In this document: piece after piece, positions 58,070-64,000 of the stretch | Layout of the letters: every line of letters starts with the position of its first letter | Position numbering within the stretch: the first letter of the stretch is position 1 | Assembly: GCA_911728435.2 (NCBI GenBank) | Contig: OU452201.1 | Coordinates: forward strand, 21,576,001 to 21,640,000 | Length of the DNA: 64,000 nucleotides | Reading direction: 5' to 3' | Origin: Apoderus coryli | Lineage: Eukaryota > Arthropoda > Insecta > Coleoptera > Attelabidae | Position numbers and translations under genes: made by a program | Notes under the pieces: model-generated | The model's database searches: none | What the model was told of the DNA's origin: nothing | Seen by the model: the letters and a program-made list of their open reading frames with translations, nothing else

Positions 58070-59650
58070 TGCGTATTAAAAATCGGGCATGATGAGTTTC
58101 TTGATAAATTTGAGTTTGTGAGTAAATGTGAAATTGGAAATTATTAACAACTGCATAATAAACGCAAGATACAAAACGCGATGGGATATTTTGTCAAAGG
58201 AGCGTCACAGCTCCCTGATTAATTTGAGAAATAATATTTCAAATATTATTCTGCTTCATCTATTGGCTCCTAGATTTCAACATAAAAAATATGTTACTAA
58301 TAGTTCAATTATTTTGCCTGCTTAATAATTATATACTGAACAGAATTTGCCAATGCCAATCAAAGAAGAATGGAGGTTATATGTTATATACTTATACTAT
58401 AAAAGTGACCTACATACATTTTTTTGTGCGTAATTAAATATGTTTTCTTTTTTGTTTTTTCATATAAATATGTATTGCCTACTGTCAGACTATTGTTATC
58501 TTTCTATCTTCAATAAGAGGACTGTGTCTTTCTACCAGAGCTTAGGATAGAAGTATGGGACATACTAAAAATTCTTTTTTGCATGCATGTTCTTATTGCA
58601 GATCACCTCACTAGCCGCCACTGTGCTAAACGCTGATAAATAGAAGAAAACCAATCAATAAGTTTCGCAGGTGGCGTAACAAAATTCATTTAATCTTTTC
58701 TAATTTTTAATAATGATTGATTTAAACATCGCTGAAACTATTCGTATCTATCGTTAATATTTTTGTTGAACTAATAACTGAACCGATTTATCCTTCATTT
58801 TTTCACTAGAGATTTACACTAAAATTTTTTTGCAAATGAGTCTAGGCTGCATCAGCATCAATTTTGCCCGCTACTTGCATGAATGTCTAAGACATTTTCT
58901 CTTTCTAGGTATACGACCCCTAAAATAAAAGTGAAATAAATGGTATATTTCTATTGCTAATGGTGTATTCACGCGTCTCTAGATCTGATTTTGAATCACG
59001 TAGACTAGAAAGAAGCCACAGATATCCTAAAATCAGCTTTTACTACTGTGGTGTAAACCAGAACTCTGAAAGATTAATAGAAGTTTAATATGTGTAGGTA
59101 TACCGCAAAACAGCTTCTGGCAAATTGAGGTTGCCCCAGATGAAATTAAATATTTATAGAGAGTTTTACGGTTTTATTGTAATTGTTTTTTTAGTATCTA
59201 TCGGAGACAGACATATGGAGTCGTAATACCGTGCATCATTTTATAAATTGCCACCCAGAATAAGGCGCCATCTGAAGTAAACACAATTTTCTGCAAAAAC
59301 ACGTCGATTATGTTTTTGAGAGGGAGCTTCAAAACCATTGTTGGTTGAGTCTTGTGTTCCAGCCTTGCGCGCCCAGCAAACCCAATTTTATAATTTCAAA
59401 TGTCATCCACTGGCTTCTTGTGCTACATCATTTTAAACGGCTTAATAGTTATTTATGATATAACTGTGTAAAATTACATTTTTAAAGCACGCGTGATGGT
59501 TTGCAGATTGAGCGAAGGGAATTCTGCAATTCACATTAGTGTGTGTACTTTTAACACAAATATATAATTTTTATCATATCTTTATAGTAATAGTAACATT
59601 AGGGTTATAGAGAGACAAACACATAACGTATAACTTCAGTAAACACCACG
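58070..59650. other. AT-rich DNA, no feature seen
   Basis: Nothing supported. Confidence 0.4.
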
Positions 59651-59659
59651 TCAGTTACT

Positions 59660-60010
59660 TATGCAATTTGTCATTGAAACTACCTAACTGGTGAAATTTT
59701 AAATGCAATTTTCTCGAGAATTATGGAGGCAAATATCAAAAGTAACCTATCGCTGTAAAGCAGATAAGAAATGCTTTCAAATGATGTATCACTCGAACCC
59801 TACTGCTATTTGAAAATTTGAAGGTAGTGTCCACCCCTATCACAGGGCTAAAACCTAATGGATTCATCCTAGGATCCACCAAACTCATATACCAAAACTT
59901 GCCTCAATTGGTTGAAGCGTTTAGGCGGTATCGTGGAAGAATACATACAGACAGACAGACTTCCATCTGGAAATGTTCTTAATCGTCTCAAGGGACTTCA
60001 CAATGGTTAT
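59660..60010 (-). repeat. dispersed repeat A, copy 2
   Basis: Inverted, diverged counterpart of 13495-13880: CTACCTAACTGG, CAAACTCATATACCAAAACT, (CAGA)n and AATCGTCTC in mirrored order. Confidence 0.7.
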
Positions 60011-60179
60011 ACCCGTCTTTATCTCATTTTAGTAGATTTAAAAAAAAAAAAACTAACTATTCAGAAGATCTACACAACCGAAATTTTGAAAAATTTTTAT
60101 GCAGTCCTTTATTTCATGACCCCTGGATCCTAAAAAAATAAAAGTTTATATATCTATATATATATGAGATATAGAAAAC

Positions 60180-60425
60180 TTTGCGGCACGTTCTAGGCCG
60201 CATTTTTTGACCAATGGAAACAAAATTTGGTTAAAAAATCGGCTAGGTCATGGAATCGCGTGAGCTCGTTGGCGATTGAAATCGGAGAGCTAATTTCAAA
60301 ATTGCGGCCTGTCAAAATTTTGAAAAAATCATATTTTTTTCATTGTTAATAGAAAATACCGATGTTACATATCAAATGATAGAGCACTTAAATCTCTACA
60401 ATGCTTATTTGGAGAGTTTTTTCAT
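60180..60425 (-). repeat. dispersed repeat Y, copy 2
   Basis: Inverted counterpart of 20790-21005: GGCGATTGAAATCGG, ATATCAAATGATAGAGCACT and GCACGTTCTAGGCCGC. Confidence 0.7.
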
Positions 60426-60561
60426 CGCTGGCATATTTAATTAAATGTAAGTCAATATAAAGTAACAAAAAATAAAAAAAATCATGACCCGCTACACCTG
60501 TAATTATTTTTGACAAATAAACACCTTGTGAAATAACAATAAGACCGTGCTTACGTATGTA

Positions 60562-61638
60562 TTATAGCCACAGTATAATAAATAATACAGTATTCTGACT
60601 TTCACGTTTGCAAGCCGTCCTGCGCATATCGTCGCGCATGCCGCCATTATGGGTTACAACGTCAAAATAATCGCATAGACGTAGATAGATACAGTTCACT
60701 CCTGTGTTCAATATATAGTTCATTGTCGGCGTGTACGAGATAAATAAATATTGTGTTTAAATCTAAATCTGTCTTTTGTGTTTTTAGTATAGTGTTCGTG
60801 AGAATTAAAAGGATTTTATTTTTATTAACGTGTCTTGGGATTCATACAATGAATAATCACGGAGGACATGTGTGTGTTGCAAAATGTTTCCCTTCAAAGC
60901 AGCCTCACCAAAAGTAGCCTACCGCCTATTCTCAATATTTAACTGTATGTTAAAACACATATTTTACAATTGCTTATCATCGGAGGAGATACGTACGAAC
61001 TTTTACTCATTTTCGTTGAAGATTACAGTGAATAAGGGCTATCACGTTTTATATTAGTTAAAAATAGCCACTCTAATTGACTTAAAAAATATTAAATATT
61101 AAATAAAGCGTTTACTATAACTTAACAAAATAAAAAAAAAATTGTTATATTAAAAAAAAACAATAACCCATGGAGACTTCAGCTTTTCGAATTATCGACC
61201 ATTACAGAAAAAAAATTAGATATATCAATTCAACAAACAAAAGAAAAGTTAAATTTAGGTTAAGTTAGGAAGCACTGCTTCAACTCTTGTAAAAATGTCT
61301 ATTTTTTTTACTAATAAAATCTTTATTATTGTTGTGTTTATTATTATTGTTATTAAAAATCACCCAATCATGTCAACATTTAACTGATAACACCATTCAA
61401 GGTTGTTTTCAATCACTATGACACACCACACATATTTCTGAAATTGACAGCGATATTATTATGTACTTAAATATTTTTACAAAAATAAAAATACAGTACT
61501 GTGGTTAGAAACCAAAAACTATAATTATTCTTAGTCAGGACCTGACTTGTAACCCAAAATGGCGGTATCTTACGTCACAGTTTTTTTCAGTGCGAACGTG
61601 GAGTCGGAATGCTGTACTTATTAATGCTGTGTTATAGC
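60562..61638 (+). mobile_element. P-like DNA element, copy 2 (non-autonomous)
   Basis: Body 60569-61631 (1063 bp) between perfect 7-bp duplications TTATAGC. Its left about 320 bp and right about 300 bp match copy 1 (55311-56436) almost exactly; the middles differ. After MNNHGGHVCVAKC (60849 onward, in frame here) the sequence switches abruptly to repeat X. It has no usable transposase. Confidence 0.82.
60885..61065 (-). repeat. dispersed repeat X, copy 3 (inside P-like copy 2)
   Basis: Minus-strand match to about 15430-15600: CCCTTCAAAGCAGCCTCACC, AATATTTAACTGTATG and ATCGGAGGAGATACG mirror the copy-1 words. It interrupts the THAP-like exon. Confidence 0.7.
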
Positions 61639-61639
61639 A

Positions 61640-62430
61640 TAATGGGTTCAAATAACTGTCAATATTAGTAGTAATAATAGTGGGTGTCAATGGTAGACTA
61701 AGTATAAATAAAAAATATATAAATCGAAAATCTACTTTTCCGACTGGCTGCCATCGGGATTTTTTTTTTAGCTCGTTCACAATTCTTTCCCATATTCAGA
61801 TTAGAATACACTTCATAATCTGGTTTTGAAATCACCTAAGGAACCATCTTATAGTAATGCCGACAGCGGGAAACAAGATATTAATTCGGGTTGTTCCACA
61901 CAATCAAATATCTCTCTCCACTAACATCAAGTTAGCCGATCGGGAAGATTATTAATAATAAAAAAAACAATTAAGTTTGATTTTTCAAGGGAAGGATGTT
62001 TGATAATTAATGGCCCTATAACCCACAGATAGCAGGTTTACTAATATGGGAAGCCAAGAAAGTAGAACAAGACTAGAGGTCAAGTAGCAAATTTGATATG
62101 ATTTAGCTTTATATTAGTTAATGAATATTATCATTTCCTTCTTCTAAATCTAAAATAAGTACATTCCTAAATAACTTAGTTATGATATTACAATCTAAAA
62201 TATTGTTAATTGTTTTTAGTTTGACATTAATGTATACTTAGTCACCAATAAACGTTATCTTTCAACACCAAATATCCATCATTTCCACCAATTTGTAGAG
62301 CGTGCAGTTTTTGTATTAGTCACAAGATATATATGAGCATTAACTACTTTTATGAGAATTCCAACATATTCAGGCGTAAACTAAGGACTTTCCTCATTAC
62401 TCTGTAATTTCCATGTTCTGACAGGCTGAT
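61640..62430. other. AT-rich DNA, no feature seen
   Basis: Nothing supported. Confidence 0.4.
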
Positions 62431-62439
62431 GTTTTGCTT

Positions 62440-62640
62440 TATTATCGTTGTTAGTTTCACTTTGCTTTGTAGCATTGTCAGATTACTATGTTCTATGTCT
62501 ATTTATGAGTGTGTTTTTTTTTTGAGATCATCACCTATGTTACGTACTTTAGTTGTGCTTATAATTATAATTATGTTATACTTAATATTTGTGTCTTGTA
62601 CTTGGGCTGTCGCCTGACAATAAAAGATTATTATTACTAT
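62440..62640 (+). repeat. 3' tail of a plus-strand retroelement
   Basis: A T-rich segment ending GCCTGACAATAAAAGATTATTATTA: an AATAAA signal followed by an (ATT)n tail, as at LINE 3' ends. No coding part remains. Confidence 0.4.
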
Positions 62641-64000
62641 TTTAAATGCACATTCCTTTTATAAATTATATTCACAGTTAAATGAGAACTTTATTTTCAA
62701 AATGTTTTACAACAGTTGCAGTTGATCATGACACATTATTGGCCCAGAGTGATCGGAATTGTAGAAGGATAACGTCTATTATTATCATTAAACTATTTTA
62801 ACAGGACGTTGGATTTCTTAATTCCAATAAAACTTTGAAGTTTTGTCAAATACAACAGAACTAGATACTAGTTTTAATAAATTCTACTAGAAAGTCACTT
62901 ATTTATGGTTATGACGATAAATAATTATCAATAAAATATAAGGAAATTAAAGAAAATACAAAACAAAATTGAAGCGCGAGTTTGTGAAATAATTTGATCA
63001 GATATGCTATTCGAGATCGAAACGGAAATGAACGTCAGATCATTTCCTGTATCTTCTTAAGTATATGAGCAACATACTGGAGTATTTAATAATAAAATTA
63101 ACATTGCATAGGTTACTATCGAAATCATCATCATCATTCCTGTTCATTAGGTAAATATAACATTTGCTGGTTATCACTTTCCGCTAATGCTTGGAATGAC
63201 TAGCAACGTTAATTTTAATTAACTTAGCCGAACATACTTTTTTTGATAAAGTAAATTCTGTCCACAACAAATAAAACAAGAACAATCAGTATTAACTAAA
63301 TATCTGTGAACTTTTACATTTTATGGTGATCTAATTCTAAAAATAGTCACTATTGTAGGGAACAAAACATATTGAATTTCAGCTCGTTAGTAACGCAACG
63401 ACTGAAGTTCTGTTAAACAGGTAAAATGAATACCCATGACAAATGGCAAACAAGTCAACACAGTAGTATATAATAAACGTACCGTTTTCATGGAGAATTA
63501 GCAACATAATATACACCGAGCAATAATTAACAAGCCAATTAGTGACGTTTTGGAAACATCGCTGCTTTTTAGAATAATATAATCTTTAGAATAGTAAAGT
63601 TTGTAAATGTCAATTCGCAGACCAGAGATCCCGGTTAAAAGTAATAGGATATAAAGCAATTTCAGCTCTAGTTGAACAATTAGTGTGAGTTTTGTTAATA
63701 TAAAATTCGGTAGTTCAGCTATGTATTTCATTAGAAGTTTTCCGAGAATAAATGAATATGTTGATATGAATGTTTCTACGTTTATATAAGGAGGAAAGAG
63801 CTACTTTTTAAAAATATGTACAAATGGCGAGAGTTCCGGTTATACCGGTAAAAGATATGAAAAAATAATTTATTTAAATTTTTTTGGCCCAAAACAGGTT
63901 TCCCGGAAAAAAAATCATTTTTCATAGCCTCAATAGATAGTATCTTGATATTGTAAAGGTACTTTAAGAGCGTCTTAGGAAAGTAATTTCTTTTGAAAAT
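62641..64000. other. AT-rich DNA, no feature seen
   Basis: Only short motif-free open frames. Confidence 0.4.

Noticed and set aside
1..64000. CRISPR arrays, bacterial operons, rRNA genes
   Set aside because: No regularly spaced direct repeats, ribosome-binding sites ahead of compact genes, or rRNA-like sequence; base composition and element types are insect-like.

Overview
This window looks like repeat-dense, gene-poor, AT-rich DNA from an insect genome. The evidence for an insect is the type of transposable elements present: an errantivirus, an R2/NeSL-type retroelement, DD41D mariner-like elements, P-like and piggyBac-like DNA elements, and a Penelope-like remnant. The order and species cannot be fixed from sequence alone. 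I found no convincing host protein-coding gene. Every long or recognisable reading frame belongs to a mobile element, and most of the small open frames look like chance.

Layout. 574-2856 is a 5'-truncated retrotransposon with reverse transcriptase, a zinc knuckle and a restriction-like endonuclease. 3115-6790 holds LINE reverse-transcriptase fragments and a mariner relic. 8857-9900 is a decayed tandem array. 11040-11850 has hammerhead-like motifs next to a Penelope-like endonuclease remnant. 13500-21000 contains dispersed repeats, tRNA-like segments and low-complexity DNA.

21154-27183 is the centrepiece: a 6.0-kb errantivirus-type LTR element on the minus strand. Its two 206-bp LTRs look identical. 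It has a CGTG target duplication, a serine-tRNA-type primer site and a polypurine tract. One uninterrupted 1758-codon frame encodes Gag, protease, integrase and Env, but no reverse transcriptase or RNase H. 27251-28420 contains two large inverted-repeat elements, one with a hammerhead-like core in its arm. 29561-30205 has a transposase-associated protein fragment and a 159-bp hairpin. 33287-43200 is a graveyard of mariner relics and inverted-repeat elements.

43400-45300 is a decayed LINE. 45464-47554 is a complete mariner-like element: intact DD41D transposase, TA duplication, and inverted repeats of about 345 bp that appear identical. 49391-49993 is a short piggyBac-like element flanked by TTAA. 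52090-53740 is a minus-strand LINE relic with an RNase H domain. 55304-56443 and 60562-61638 are two copies of one P-like non-autonomous DNA element with clean 7-bp duplications and a THAP-like first exon. The rest is AT-rich DNA with shared dispersed repeats.

The elements do not form a pathway; they are independent insertions, some nested. The RT-less errantivirus and the mariner-like element look youngest. The errantivirus could move only if a related element supplied reverse transcriptase.
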